64,000 nt of DNA. Source: Undaria pinnatifida (taxonomy: Eukaryota; Sar; Phaeophyceae; Laminariales; Alariaceae). Location: assembly GCA_012845835.1 (NCBI GenBank), contig JABAKD010000030.1:2667416-2731415 (forward strand), written 5' to 3'. Every line of letters begins with the position of its first letter. Position 1 is the first letter of the stretch. The notes beneath the pieces were generated by a model. The model was not told the DNA's origin. It searched no databases and worked only from the letters and a program-made list of their open reading frames with translations. The position numbers were made by a program, and so were the translations under genes. Of this stretch, positions 45,061 to 56,669 are shown in pieces.

Positions 45061-45509
45061 TCTGGTGTGGTCACTCCTGAGACAGCAATGGGAAACTACT
45101 ATGTAACTGCCTCGTGGGTGCCTTACCATATTCACACTACGTGCTACGACCATTCCCCTTGTGCGGCGAGTTTGGGTTCTCCACCCCGCACAATATGATC
45201 TAGCTCGATAACATACGCGCAGCAGTTACAAACCAGGGCTCCATTCATTTTTTTTGACGACCACGCCGGCCACCTCACCAATCCAAAACCAACCGATTGA
45301 CGCGGCTCTATGCTCTGTGGAGTATGGTACGATGACGAGAGCCATTTGGCAGCTTGTGCTGGGGCGTTCGAAAGGCAGCAGGGGGGTGTCGTGCTGTCCT
45401 TATATCTATCATGAATGGCTCTCTCTCTGCGTTGAGCCGTTCAAACAGTGGTGCACTGCGACGTTAAAAAAGCGGCGAGAGGGCGGGTTGTGGCGGCTAA
45501 CCACATTAC

Positions 45510-45632
45510 TACAACAACAACAACAACAACAACAACTACTACTACTACAACAACAACAACTACTACTACCACTACTACCTGCTACTACTACTACTACTAC
45601 TGCTACTACTACTACTACTACTACTACTACTA
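45510..45632 (+). repeat. (ACA/ACT)n microsatellite
   Basis: Runs of caa change into runs of act and cta. Frames across it are homopolymeric (Gln, Thr, Tyr, Leu) and not supported as genes. Confidence 0.95.
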
Positions 45633-45659
45633 ACTACTGTGTGCCGTTATCGACAGAGT

Positions 45660-46400
45660 GAGGTCGGGACCTTGCCGACAAGGATAAATGATGGAACAGA
45701 GTAGAGAGGTTACAAACGGGGGCTCGTGTGATCAAGATTTTCGTTGATGACATGGATGGGGTGATGCACACGACACGTTGATCATGCCCCCTTTTTAGGG
45801 GGCAAACTCTGCGTGCTAACAGCGGCGACGGAGTAGACCATAACGTGGTGGGGAATATTTACGGATAAGTGCGTGTGCCGGTGGTCCAGGACGATGTGCA
45901 ACACAGACGTCCTTACTTTGGATTAAGGCGAGAATTGTTTGTTTGCGCGCTCTACCAGGCTTTCGGGCCCGAAAAGGATTTGGGAGCGCTGCCTTGCGGC
46001 AAAGAAATCTGGAAATTTCACACGGGGGGAGGTCTCACACGGGGCGAAGAAACTAAGAAACCATGGGGTAGAGGAGCGCGCTGATGATGACGATCAGCGT
46101 GTGGACCGTGGAGGGAGGTCGAAGGTGTGGCGTCGCGAAAGTGACGTGTTACGGTCTGAGGAATGGTGAGCACTTCACTTAGTTAGAGGACGTGCTTTTG
46201 GTGGGACGAAAAGGCGAACCAGACGTGAATGTCGCAAGGGCAAGAGGGTTTCCTCAGAGGGGCGTGTATCTGGTGAAGGAGGGGGTGGGCGTTGTCGGTG
46301 ACCGGGAACAGGGGTGCGGATGCGGTGCTTCTGTGCTGTGCTGTGCAAGGTGTGTGGGGTATGGGTGCGAGACGGGGTGGTCGGCGGTATAGGCGGCGAC
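45660..46400 (+). other. G-rich region with overlapping open frames
   Basis: Frames 45869-46084, 45939-46169 and 46192-46392 contain varied, charged sequence (for example KKLRNHGVEERADDDDQ and RARGFPQRGVYLVKEG), unlike the simple-sequence frames nearby. No domain, splice-linked model or homologous copy in the window was found. Possibly a decayed gene or element; function unknown. Confidence 0.2.
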
Positions 46401-46407
46401 TTGGTAT

Positions 46408-46712
46408 TGCGTATAGGCGTATCAGGTTATCCTCGAGCCAGGTATAGGTCAGTTTCGTGAGGTCGAATCCCCCCGCGTGCGTACTCGTATAAATTCGTGG
46501 GGACTTTTTCTTGTGCACAAATTGACTTGCGGAAAGCGCGAGAGCGTGAGTTAGCAACACTCGATGAAAAATCGACGAGCAGGTGGGATTGCTGAACCCT
46601 ATCTATGCGCGATAAAAATTAAAGGCAAGAACCGGGGGGAAGAAGGGACGACATCTGTGACCACGGCTTGTCCAGAAGTTGGAACAAGTAAATAAATGGG
46701 GTGTGAAGAATA
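46408..46712 (+). mobile_element. tRNA-derived SINE, copy C
   Basis: Head with A box 'aggcgtatcagg' (46415-46426, first base changed) and B box 'ggtcgaatc' (46461-46469), then the same body as copy A through 'gaccacggcttgtccagaag' to an A-rich end. The mutated boxes suggest it is no longer transcribed. Confidence 0.82.
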
Positions 46713-49075
46713 GGCTCTAAAAGAGTGAGGAGCATCACTATTTACACGAAGAAGGAAGAAAAAAAGGTGAGACAGCAGTTGGGCCCCTCGGCCATAGCGC
46801 TCCGAATCACGTGTCAAAATCACCGATCATAATTCATAAAAACCGCGTGGGAAATCGATGCCCCCTGTCAGCTCTCATTTTGATGGCGAGCCCAGCTCAT
46901 AAACAAAAAGCTAAAAACAAAAATCTCAGAATCCAGAGCACAGCATAGTTCCGATTGTTAGTTACCATACACATCCTAGATTTTAGTGCCTTGCTACACG
47001 ATCTGCCAGTTATTTCCTGCTTTTTTCATCGTATAATACGGCATTGCAGCACCATCCGCCAGGCAGGGTATGCACGGTGGGGCGGGTGTATGTGATGCCA
47101 CACATATACCTGGTGCATGCACAGGAGCAAGCAGCAGTGTACTTCACCAGGTATTATATATTAATAGTAGGGATGCAGGACGGTTTGCGCCAAAGATCTC
47201 TGCCAGCTGTTTCGTTGTAGAGAGATAGATGAGCAGCCTAGGAAGCTACTACATTACAGTATTATAGTGTCTGTTACTTGTTTGTAATGAGGTTATATAC
47301 TCCAAGACCAACAAAGCGACTGATTCATGATGCCGAGGTCGATGACGACTGGTCATGATGACGATAATAGTGATAACCCTGATGGGATGTGGTGGATCAA
47401 ATGATGATGATGATGTCCATTGTCCAGTGCTCATCGTCCAGCACCGAGAGGCATACAGCAGACAGGCACACAGCAGGGGCTTTGTCTCGGGGGGCTCTTA
47501 TGTATGTACGTGGGTGCGAACGATCACCGCTATTACTATGAGATACAGTGATGTGTGAGGGCATTTGAGCATATAGTCTAGATAGGCACGTTGCGTACGT
47601 CTTGAATTCGGCCAAACTTGTATCGTATATGATAGAACATCGTCGTATACGACGTGGGACTACCGAACACTGCAGCAGCGCTGCTACTTGTGGTGTCGTA
47701 TGAGCTTTGTCGTACTGCCCCCCGTGCACCCCTGGCACCAGTACTCGTACTGGTGACATGATCCGTATGATACGTCCCGATTTTGTTTGCAGGTGTATGA
47801 TACGAAGCAAGAACACGTGCTACACCTGGATGTGCATATGAGCTCCTGTACTGCCCTGGGTGTACCTCTGGTACCTGTACTCGGACTGGTGACAGAATCC
47901 GTATGATACGGCGATGTTAGTTGCAGGCGTGTACAGTGGGAGGGGGGAAGGGGGGAAGGGGGGGGGGGGGGGGGGAGGGGGGGCGTCATGCCCAAGAGAC
48001 TGAAGTCTGGGTCTGGCCATCATCGTCTTCAAATTTGTGGGCCTTCCAATGGCCGTCACAAGATAGCGTAAGACCGCCCTGACTTCTTCGCCATGTATGT
48101 GTTGCGTTCTCTACCCAGTGCCATTGATGATGCACTTGATATCCTCTATGAGCCCAATGCCGTCTTCAGTCAGTTCCTAGGGTCTGCTAGAGTATGACAT
48201 TTTTTTCTCTTGTCCTTTCCTTGCTCCCTCTTCTTGTCCTGTGTTTCCTTGCTTTTCTCGTCTTTTCTTTTCTTTCCTTTCCTTTTTCGTTTTTTCGCTT
48301 TCTTTGTCTTTTCTTTCCTTTCCTTTATCTTCTTTTCTTTTCTGTTTCTTTTGTCCAATTGACTTGCGTCTGCCGTATGCGTATGCGTAGTGATAGGTAC
48401 TACGTGCAATATATACGTGGTGTAGTCTTTCTTGGGTGGCAAGCGGTATAGACTAGTCGTTTTTTCCAGGCGCGAGTAGTGAGACGTATGCACCAGTCAT
48501 GGACCTGGCACATCGTAGGCTCTGACTCCCGATTTCACTTTTATATATTTCTGGTGGAGTCATGAATTGCGTCAGCTGTGATATATGCGTGCACCACCTT
48601 TGGTTTGTTTGTGTTTATTCCCTGGGGCATTCCTTAGCTCCAGAGTAACTGGAGCCTGTCCTGTGACCACGCACTTGATTAACAACAACAACAATACAGC
48701 AGCATGAAACACGAAGAAACACGAACACATGCTACGAACGGATGTAACACATGCTACGAACGGATGTTTACTATTTCTAATGCTACCCCGAATACGACCC
48801 AGAACGTACATCTACTGCAAAAAAATACGTATATACCAGGTATGTAGTTATAGTAGGAGCAGGGGGTCCGTTGGGTTCAGGATTCAGGATCCGCAGAGGC
48901 GTCCGTTGGGTCGGCGATCCTGGTTCCTGGCCCCAAAAGATCCGCAATCTTGGGAATATATGTCCCCGCATCCTCCTTCTAGATAAACGCCTTCTAATAT
49001 TTACGAAAACTCGCTATTTTCAAAAACTTAAATCTCTGGGAAAACTACCGCGCTTCTTCTGGAGAGAGCTCGGCC
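46713..49075. other. Region upstream of RNASEH2B
   Basis: No supported gene. It contains a tandem duplication with period about 130 bp (47697-47800 and 47830-47935, sharing 'ctggtgacatgatccgtatg' and 'atacg'), a G-run (47950-47980), and a C/T-rich tract (48198-48355). The last 100 bp should hold the RNASEH2B 5' UTR; no TATA box was noted. Confidence 0.5.
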
Positions 49076-52000
49076 ATGTCTTCCCAGCACGTGTTTCTGG
49101 TGCAGCATGAGGCTTTTGGTCTGATACCTTTGAAAAATTGTAAGACGGAGAAGCTTAGTGCAGGTGGTGAAGCTGGGAATGGCCTGGTGGCGAAGATCGT
49201 CGATTTCGTACACCCAAGAACAGGTGCGGTTGGGATGTCACGAAGTGCTACCTGGTACCGATATGGACGGAATTGTAAGGGCCTTTTTGTATTAATATAT
49301 ATGATAATACGTTTACTATATATAGGTCCATAGTGGTACATCGTACGGGCAGGGCGCTTGGTGGATGGCTTAGATTGGATGCCGCACAACAGAGTGAGCC
49401 ATGGGTATAGGGCTAGACGTGCGCCTTATGGTGTGCTGTATCATATGAGTGGTCTAGGTGGTGCTGATGAATGTCTTGAAATCGGTGTTAAACTGCTGTA
49501 CCTTCGAGTACGACGTGATTGATAAGTATGTCCTGTGTCGTGTTCTCCAGGTGCCGTGCAATGACCAAGGAGCCTCTCACACATTTCATGCATGTCGAAT
49601 CCTCTCGCTCTGCAACATCACAGAGAGCGCCGAAGTGATACCAGTATTTCCGATATACCAGTACCAAGTACGAGGGCACCAGGTACCAGGTAACAGTACC
49701 AGGTATTCGTAGCTCAAGCACAAGTGCGGTAGCTTGTTAGCCGGACACGGAAGGACCAGCCACGCCCTCTCGCGGGAGCGCCAAGGCCTTGCTGCTCGTC
49801 CCAAGCACGGCGGTGCTGTCATCGACGCAACTCCCCGGCCCCTCCCTCGCCTTCACAACAGCCGAACCAACCACATCCCCGACCAATAACTTATTTCCAG
49901 CTTATTTGGCCGCTGCCGCAACACACGAACCTACGTACAGCAGTATCCTCGTCGTCATGGTTCGTGGTCTTGCAATAGGAAAGCCCCCTTCGAGCTGGCC
50001 TAAAGCCTGGTAAACGACCGAGGGAGGTTCTTCGACCGCCGGCCAGGATTCGCGCATGCAATTTTCCATATTATCAACCAACGCATAGTGTACACCAAGT
50101 GGAAGGCAGGTCACTAGATGTAATGCCGAGGTCAAAAACGGACAAAATCAACTGTCGTCATCCCTTCCCTTGAATAAAAGGTGACCCGACGAAGTTCATG
50201 ATGGTTGGAGATGACCTACTCGAGCTTCAAGCCGCTCGACCCCGAGGGCGCGAGGAGCTGGGCAGCTTTTTCATCGACCAGTCGGTGCAAGGGGATGGTG
50301 CGGTGCACGTGGCCTCTCGAGTCGACCCTTTGTTCCTCCTCTTGCCTGTCCTATGCAAGCATGCCACCAAGTGGTGTCCGCTCGATCAGGCCCTCGCGGA
50401 GGCTGGGTGCGGGAGCTTGAGGGGCCTGCGGCATCTTGATGCTCACAAGCTGTGCGATGTGAATGGTGAGTTGTTAGGGTGATGGCCGTGGTGCTGGTGC
50501 TGGTGCTGGTGGTGCTGGTTGTGGTGGTGGTGGTGGTGGTTTGGTGATGGTGGTGGTGGTGGTTTGGCGGTGGTGGTGGTGGTTTGGTGATGATGGTGGT
50601 GGTGGTGGTGGTGGTGGTGGTGGTGGTGGTGGTGGTGGTGGTGGTGATGGTCGTGCTGGTGTCGGTGATGGTGGTGCTGGTGCTGGTGCTGGTGCTGGTG
50701 CTGGTGCTGGTGCTGGTAATACCACTACCTACCCCGATGTTAGCACTACCACTCTGTATTACATGTCCGCCGTATATACTGCTCCGGTAGCTTCCAGCAA
50801 CACTCCACCACTACCCTGTGCGGGCTGTAATGGAGTGCCCTCCGTAGAAGGATAGTTTATAGATTCGACGTGAAACCATGTCATGGTTGAGGTGAAACCA
50901 CGTGACATTAGATATCACATTCACGTCAAGGCCATCATAGATGGGCGATAATGTAGGTGACGATGATGGGACAAGCAGGACGCCCCACATCTCACTACCT
51001 GCTCTACCTGCTCGACCTTGCTCTGCCCTGCGCAACCGTGTGCCAAGGGCCTGTTTTGTCTTTTAGAGTTCAATGTGGAGGAAATAATGTATAAGCTTTG
51101 AGTCTATCCAGCGAGCCATGAGGAGAGACCAAACAAGGGCACCGGAACCCATGAGGAGCACGCTTCCCAACACCGACCAACCACGCATCCCCCACTCGGA
51201 GTACCACTACAATTGGCGTCGTCGGCAGGACCCCCACTCGGAGTACCACTACAGGACCCAATAGCATCGCACCAGTGATCGACTACCAGCTACACATCCC
51301 CTAAATCTTGACCCTTTTTCCTCCTCGGTTTCGCCCTGCCGCAGATCGGATGGGCCCGGACGACCTTCTGATACGAATAAACGAGACCTCAGTGTTAGCC
51401 TGGCTCGCCTCAAAGGTAGAACGCGCAACGAAGAGATTCATGGAGCTAGCGAGCGACAGCGACTGCGATGAGGGCATTGCGGGCGGAGGCGGGGGAGGGG
51501 GCGGGGACGGGGGGGGGGGTACTAAATTTGCTCGAAGTTTTGAGGCTTTATCGGTCCCGGTCGGGGCGCGAAAGGAGAAGATAGAGGCGGGGTGCAAGCG
51601 GCAGGCGTTGGAGGCTGTGTGCGAGTACCTTAGCGAGGAATGGGGTGGAAAATTGGCTGAGAAATTCAGGTACGACGTATTGCAAGGTTGGTTTACAAGG
51701 TAGACTCTGGGGGGGTACACCCGGGTGCTGTGGCGAAACCAATGGCGTTCGATACTCGGGTACCCCTTGGGTATGTACCCTGCGAACAAAGCCGTCTAGG
51801 TAATACCCGGGTACCCAAAAGAGGGTTCCCCATTTTTTGCAATAAACACAATGCTGCAGGTATATAGTACTATTGAGTTTCGACGAAATCTTCGATCTCA
51901 CCCCTTGATTGTGTCCCAATTTTTTTTCACACTATTACTGTACTCTTGAGAGTACCTGGTGTACCTGGCACGATATATGATCGGATCGGGTGGAGCAAGT

Positions 52001-55000
52001 GATTTAGTTGACATCGGGAAGAGATTGGATGGAGAGCGATCATACACGTGTATTTGTTTATTTAGCTTGTCAAACGTTTTGTAATCCCTGGCGGGTAGGT
52101 ATCCACCAAAAACAAAATAAGGCGCGTTTCGATCGACCCTCTGGAAAGAGCGTGCCGGAGTCCGAGCATCACCGAATCATCCCACGGTACAGGGGTCGCA
52201 TTGTTGGGTCAAAAGCTTCTTCTCTTGAACTCCTCAAAGGAGGAACTAGCGGTTGGTTTGGTACCTTTACGAGAATATATATATATATATATATACTTCG
52301 AAGTTTTTTTTTAGGGCTACGAGCGCATCTAGACGTGTTGATCGGATTATTGCGCGAACGAAAATGCGTCATGCTACGATCGAGGTGCACAACTTTTTTT
52401 TTTTTTTTCGTGCAAGTTCCTCGATTTTTGGGAGCTTTCAAGACCCCTCCCGAAAAACTGTAAATTTTGGAGACAAAAATTAAACTGCTACACCACCGGA
52501 TAAAAAAAACCTCATGATGGCCTAGGTACACAAACGGGAATCATGCTGTTTTTTTTTCCCGACGATATTTTGGGGTTAAGGAGCCGGTATCATTCAGAAA
52601 ACCTTTCAGGCGAAAGTGCTACCCCTATATCGTAGCATGCGTCGAAACGCCTTCCAACTCATGCGGCGGGTGAGATATTCAGCTCCCTCCTCGTGCTAGG
52701 AGCTCAGAAACTTTCTTAGAAACTTCCGCTGCACACACCCCTCCCGTGGGAGAACTCTCGTGCACACCCCTTACCCTACCACAACCCCCCCCCCCCCCCC
52801 CTCTCGTACCCCCGATCTCTGACGGCGGCCGAACGACATCGCAGCTCGGAAAGGGCGGTCTTGTTCGGCGCTAAATCGAGCGCCCCCCAAAAGCGGAAGG
52901 CGGTGTGGGAGGAGTCGGCGGAGGTTGATCGAAACCTAGAGCTGTCCCACGGGAATGGAGGGGGCATGAAGGTGGGGACTTACATGAAAAGGGTGATGCT
53001 TTCAAAGCACATTTCATTGCTTTTCCGTTGTCAGCTGCTACCTTTTTCTCTCCGGGGGCGTTTTGAGCGGCGGCGATATGGATTATGCGTTTTGGGAGGT
53101 GGTCGTAACCGCGCTGTTCTTTCCTTGTTTTTTTTTTTTTTTTTCTCGTGCCTGGTATAAAAGTTACAAAAAAAAAAGATGTCAGATGTGAGGGGTTATT
53201 ATTTTTGTTCAGCACTCTACATGTTTTCGAACTGCCCGAACTGCTTCGGTTTCTTGCCTTGTTTTTTGTTTTTTACATGCCTGGTACAACGTTACCCAAA
53301 AAAAATGTCAGCTGTGAGTTCGATTATTGTTTTGTTCAGCACTCTACATGTTTTCGAACTGCGCGAACTGCTTCGGTTTCTTGCCTTGTTTTTTGTTTTT
53401 ACATGCCTGGTACAACGTTACCAAAAAAAATATCAGCTGTGAGTTCGATTATTGTTTAGTTCAGCACTCTTATGTTTTCGAACTGCGCGAAGTACTTCCG
53501 TCACGCACATGTTTCTGCCGGTAAATGTGTATGAACCCCTTGAAGAGAGTGCGTTATAAACACCCATGGGGGGCAGTAGCACCAGGGGTCATTTTTTTTG
53601 TTCTTTCTTGCTCATCCCATCTATTAGATCTTCGCACTTTTTGTCTTCCTCCTTCTCCCTCCCTAAACGTATCTCAGACCCGGGGTCGCCAAGCAGCCCC
53701 CCCCCCCCCCCCCCCCCCCTCCTGCCCACTCTACGGTACGCGCCTTCACTGTTGTCGCGAGAAGAATTCAGCACTTTGTTCCCTCATCGACTTTTTTAGT
53801 AGCGTCAAGTTGTGCTTATCATACCCACCCACGCTCTAAAGCGCTCTCGGCAGTTGTTGTCTCTAGAAAATAAGATCTCCACGCACCGAGATTCGAACCC
53901 CTACATCCTTAGTAGTGTTCGAGTTTAGCCACTACAGTAGACCACTGGGGCGACCGGCTCAATCGGATGTTTTGTTTTAAGGTAGTCAGTCGGCCTACAA
54001 CCATTCTGCGCACGGACACTATATGTCCTGGTACAGTGGAGGTCTCCCTATAGTGCCGGTTGAATAGTGCCTGTTGCCGGTATAGTGCAGGGGAAATTAC
54101 TTACCACGACTGGAACTCGCTTTCCCAATACTGCCATAGTCCGGTATAAAGCCGGTTATTGTTGGCTGGAACATGCAGGCACTATAGGCGGACCACCACT
54201 GCTTGTATAACATGTTGAGGGGAACAGCTTTTTGCCGTTTTTTTTTTCTCTTTTCGTTTAGCAACGCCAAAAGCAACGCAGCGGAGCGCGCGGCTGACTG
54301 ACTCGCAGAACAGTGCGAGGAGCGCGCGCGCAGCCCCACAAGCCAATAGGCTATATACAGTGCTATACAGTAGCAACAGGGTGTTTTGTGGGATACCACA
54401 GCCCAAGTTTGGCTGGGTAGGAAAACGTACCATAATGTTTTTGACACCGACCAACGTGGTAAACCCCTAGGCCAACCCTAACTCAACCCCACGAAAAACT
54501 AGCCAAAAACGGACGAAAATGGCACACTTCTCAACCTGGTTTTCGTGGGTTCATGGGTTGGCCTCGAGTTATGACGTTTCGTCGGTTTCAACACTGCGTC
54601 ATCCCCGCTATTGATATAACCCCGTGTGATCACCCCCAGGGGTGATCTACGGTGTGTACAACCCCGTCTGATCGCCCCAGGGGAGGGGGGTAATGTTACA
54701 TGAACGGGGTGGAAGGGGTGCAGCAGAAGTTTCTATAGGGGTGCAGCAGAAGTTTCTAAGAAGTTTATGAGCTCCGAACAGGAGTGGAGAGCTGAAAGAA
54801 CTTCTCCCATCACCCGAAAACATGAGTTCGAAAAACATTTCGTTCGCGCAACGTGACCAACACACTTCTTTCTATGCGCTACTATTAATAGTCCTTAAAA
54901 AAAGTACTGGTGTACTCTCGTAATGTTTTCATGCTTCGTACTCTAGCCGATAGTTTCACACTTGAGGAGTTCAACCGGTAAGGTGTACCTTTTTTTGGCT

Positions 55001-56669
55001 AAAAAAAAGCCCAAAAAAACGTCCTACCTCGGGATGACTGTAATATATAATGGTAATACTGCATGTTTTCGCACCCAACGAAATTTGGTATCCCGCAAGC
55101 TCCCTGATAGGAGACCAGCCTTCTTTCTGGGCGCGTGAAGGCGCCCCTCTTTTCGCCTGTGTGTTGATATATTTGCGGGCGGGGTGGGCTGAAAAAACCT
55201 GGAGGTTAGTTGCTTGATTTTTACGTCTCGGTGCGGCTGAGCTTGTTTTTTTCCTTTTTTCCGTATCATAATGATGTGTTGGTACTTGGGTGTGGACTGT
55301 GGTGGAGGTACTTGACTAACTTTTATGGTCTGTGGGTCAGGTTTTCAGCGTGGTTTTCCTATTTTCTCCCGATGTTTTTTTTTCTCGCTAGAGGGCAGCA
55401 GACCCGCCCTCTAGCGGCCCGGGTTCCAACGCCTCTTTCCGATTAATGTCGTGCGAAACAGTAGTGTCGGATTTGACCTTGACATATATATTTTTTTCGC
55501 GCGCGGTCGGCTAAACTAAACTCAATGCTAGTTGCTCGATTTCATGTCGGCAGCTAAGAGGTTACTTCCTTTTTTTCATAATAACATATGTTATACCTAG
55601 GTGTGGGCTGTGGTAGAGGTGTTATTAATAGCTAGCTACCTATGGTCTGTGGTCGAGGTTTTCAGCGTGGTTTTCCCAGTTTCTCCCGGTGGCTTTTCTC
55701 TCACTCGCGAGCACACCCGCCCTCAAGAGGCCCGAATTTGCAACACCACCTCCCAAATAGTCTCGTGCAACACAGTAGTGTCTAATTGGTCGAGGCTGGC
55801 CTTTCAGCACGTTTTTTTTCTTTAATGCCATCAAAGCAGCACGCGGCGGAGCCGCGCAATCACCCTCGTTGACCTCGAGCCCCCCAGTGGATGGGTGGTA
55901 TGCGATAGCATCGAGGTAGGGATGGAGTCGGGTTGGGTCTGGGCCGACCTGCAAGATAAGAGCTGACTTGCACGAATTTATGTGCACGGTGGTTTTGCAA
56001 AGGCAGAACACTCTCGCTCTCAAAGTCGCTGCTGGAGACGTGGAAGCTTGTAATAGTTGTTCGCTATTGACCTCCTGAATCAGTGTATTTTTGGCCCTCT
56101 CAGGCGTTGCTGGAGACTTGGAGGCCTTTTCTAAGTTCAACGTTCAATGAGTTTCCTCTTAGCGAGCAAAGTCGTTCGTGGGCTGCGTTTAGTGGAAGGC
56201 CTTTACTATAACAAATAACATTGTTTAAAAATTGCAGAACATCATGGATGATGTAAAAGTATGGGATATGAAGTATTCCACTTAAGAAGATGGAATATTA
56301 ATAAAAGTATAGGAAGAAGTGGTTACACCAACCGTGGGAGGTGATGCCAGTGTACATATCCCATACTATCTGAGGAGAAGAACTGGCTTTTTTTTTGCTG
56401 ATTTCTTTTTTCACTGACGCGTGCCCGCCCCTTTTGGCTTGGTCTATTTTACTTGCTGTGATTGGAGTTCTCCTTTTGTTCTCGTCTTTTTTTCTGACAC
56501 GTGCCCCGCCTCTTTTTTGCTTGGTCGCTCACCCCCGATGTACGCGCAGACGAAAGCGGAGGTAGCGGCGGCGGCGAAGGCTAAGCAGCCCCTGAGCCAC
56601 GCGCAGAGGAGCCTGGCGAAGGTTAACAAGACGGGTATGAAAAGCATCGCCAGTTTCTTCCGGAAGTAA
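49076..56669 (+). CDS. RNASEH2B: Ribonuclease H2 subunit B, five exons
   Basis: Exons 49076-49223, 50181-50465, 51345-51669, 52845-52971 and 56550-56669 join in phases 1, 1, 2 and 0, giving 334 residues (human is about 312). RNase H2 is a nuclear A/B/C trimer that cuts RNA-DNA hybrids and removes single ribonucleotides; B is a structural subunit. Family signatures: N-terminal QHVFLVQ, the wHTH-triple-barrel signature FFIDQSVQGDG (79-89) with DPLFLLLP (98-105), PLDQ, the helical INETSVLAWLASKVERA and ALEAVCEYLSEEW, and the C-terminal AQRSLAKVNKTGMKSIASFF whose last eight residues (325-332) form the PCNA-binding PIP motif. Two odd features are a Gly-rich insert in exon 3 and an Ala/Lys stretch in exon 5. 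All splice sites are GT-AG. Confidence 0.93.
49224..50180 (+). other. RNASEH2B intron 1
   Basis: Donor aacag|gtgcgg, acceptor aataaaag|gtg; 957 bp, phase 1. Joining restores the codon GGT and the segment HPRTGDPTKFMMVGDDLLEL. It contains several 'taccaggta' blocks (49670-49705) but no family repeat of this window. Confidence 0.88.
50490..50715 (+). repeat. (GGT)n and (GCTGGT)n microsatellite in intron 2
   Basis: About 220 bp of ggt, with gctggt at both ends and gat interruptions. It starts about 25 bp from the splice donor. The sense strand has G-quadruplex potential only through GG pairs. Confidence 0.95.
50826..51260 (+). repeat. Dispersed repeat R11, copy 2
   Basis: Same blocks as 32340-32770. 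The right part is partly duplicated ('cccactcggagtaccactac' twice). It lies wholly in RNASEH2B intron 2 and ends about 85 bp before the acceptor. Confidence 0.75.
51872..51905 (+). repeat. R1 core fragment
   Basis: Just 'gagtttcgacgaaatcttcg' and 'atctcac', identical to the core of full R1 copies, with unrelated flanks. Confidence 0.7.
52255..52690 (+). repeat. R2 repeat in intron 3
   Basis: 'gctacgatcgaggtgcac', 'caagacccctcccgaaaaac', 'gatggcctaggtacaca', 'ggggttaaggagccgg' and 'atatcgtagcatgcgtcg' follow the order of 40080-40600. It starts next to an (AT)n run (52276-52294). Confidence 0.7.
53149..53520 (+). repeat. 126-bp minisatellite in intron 4
   Basis: The anchor 'tgcctggta' recurs at 53149, 53278 and 53404. 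Units share 'gttacaaaaaaaa'-like, 'gttcagcactcta', 'atgttttcgaactgc' and 'ttcggtttcttgccttg'. About 2.8 units. Confidence 0.9.
53876..53965 (-). mobile_element. tRNA-like sequence, SINE-head type
   Basis: On the minus strand, 'ggtcgccccagtgg' opens it as it opens the 892-1214 SINE head ('ggtcgccccggtgg'). About 50 nt later, 'ggggttcgaatctcggtgc' is a B box with T-arm-like pairing. The body that follows differs from the SINE at 892. It could be a tRNA pseudogene or a second SINE subfamily with a related head. Confidence 0.5.
54020..54195. repeat. 'agtgccggt' hairpin element, intron 4
   Basis: 'ctatagtgccggttg', 'aatagtgcctgttgccggt' and 'caggcactatagg' match the motif cluster at 34700-35400. 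'tacagtggaggtctccctatag' parallels 'tacagtagaggtccctctac' at 34710. Confidence 0.6.
54440..54596. mobile_element. R10 foldback element, copy in intron 4
   Basis: Left 'gacaccgaccaacg' and right 'tttcgtcggtttcaa' are the R10 ends. The interior has 'cggacgaaaatggcac' as in the 33.5-kb copy ('cggaccaaaatggtac'). Confidence 0.6.
55203..55800 (+). repeat. Tandem duplication of about 325 bp in intron 4
   Basis: Unit 1 (55203-55485) and unit 2 (55527-55800) share 'gtgg-ctgtggt-gaggt', 'ggttttcagcgtggttttcc', 'acccgccctc' and 'cagtagtgtc'. Diverged by several indels. Confidence 0.75.

Larger units (their letters stand above)
50466..51344 (+). other. RNASEH2B intron 2
   Basis: Donor atg|gtgagt-like (gaatg|gtgagt), acceptor ctgccgcag|atc; 879 bp, phase 1. 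More than two thirds is repeat: a GGT/GCTGGT microsatellite (50490-50715) and R11 copy 2 (50826-51260). Confidence 0.88.
51670..52844 (+). other. RNASEH2B intron 3
   Basis: Donor ttcag|gtacga, acceptor catcgcag|ctc; 1175 bp, phase 2. It contains an R1 core fragment (51872-51905), an R2 copy (52255-52690) and a C-run (52782-52801) shortly before the acceptor. Near its start, an inverted 'gggtacacccgggt' and 'acccgggtacccaaa' pair is seen (51715-51825). Confidence 0.86.
52972..56549 (+). other. RNASEH2B intron 4
   Basis: Donor atgaag|gtgggg, acceptor acgcgcag|acg; 3578 bp, phase 0, the longest intron of the gene. It holds a 126-bp minisatellite, a C-run (53697-53720), a tRNA-like sequence, 'agtgccggt' hairpins, an R10 element and a tandem duplication of about 325 bp. 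Parts between them (for example 54600-55190 and 55800-56540) show nothing recognisable. Confidence 0.84.

Noticed and set aside
50474-50725. Proline-rich reverse-strand protein
   Set aside because: It is the complement of the GGT microsatellite in RNASEH2B intron 2.
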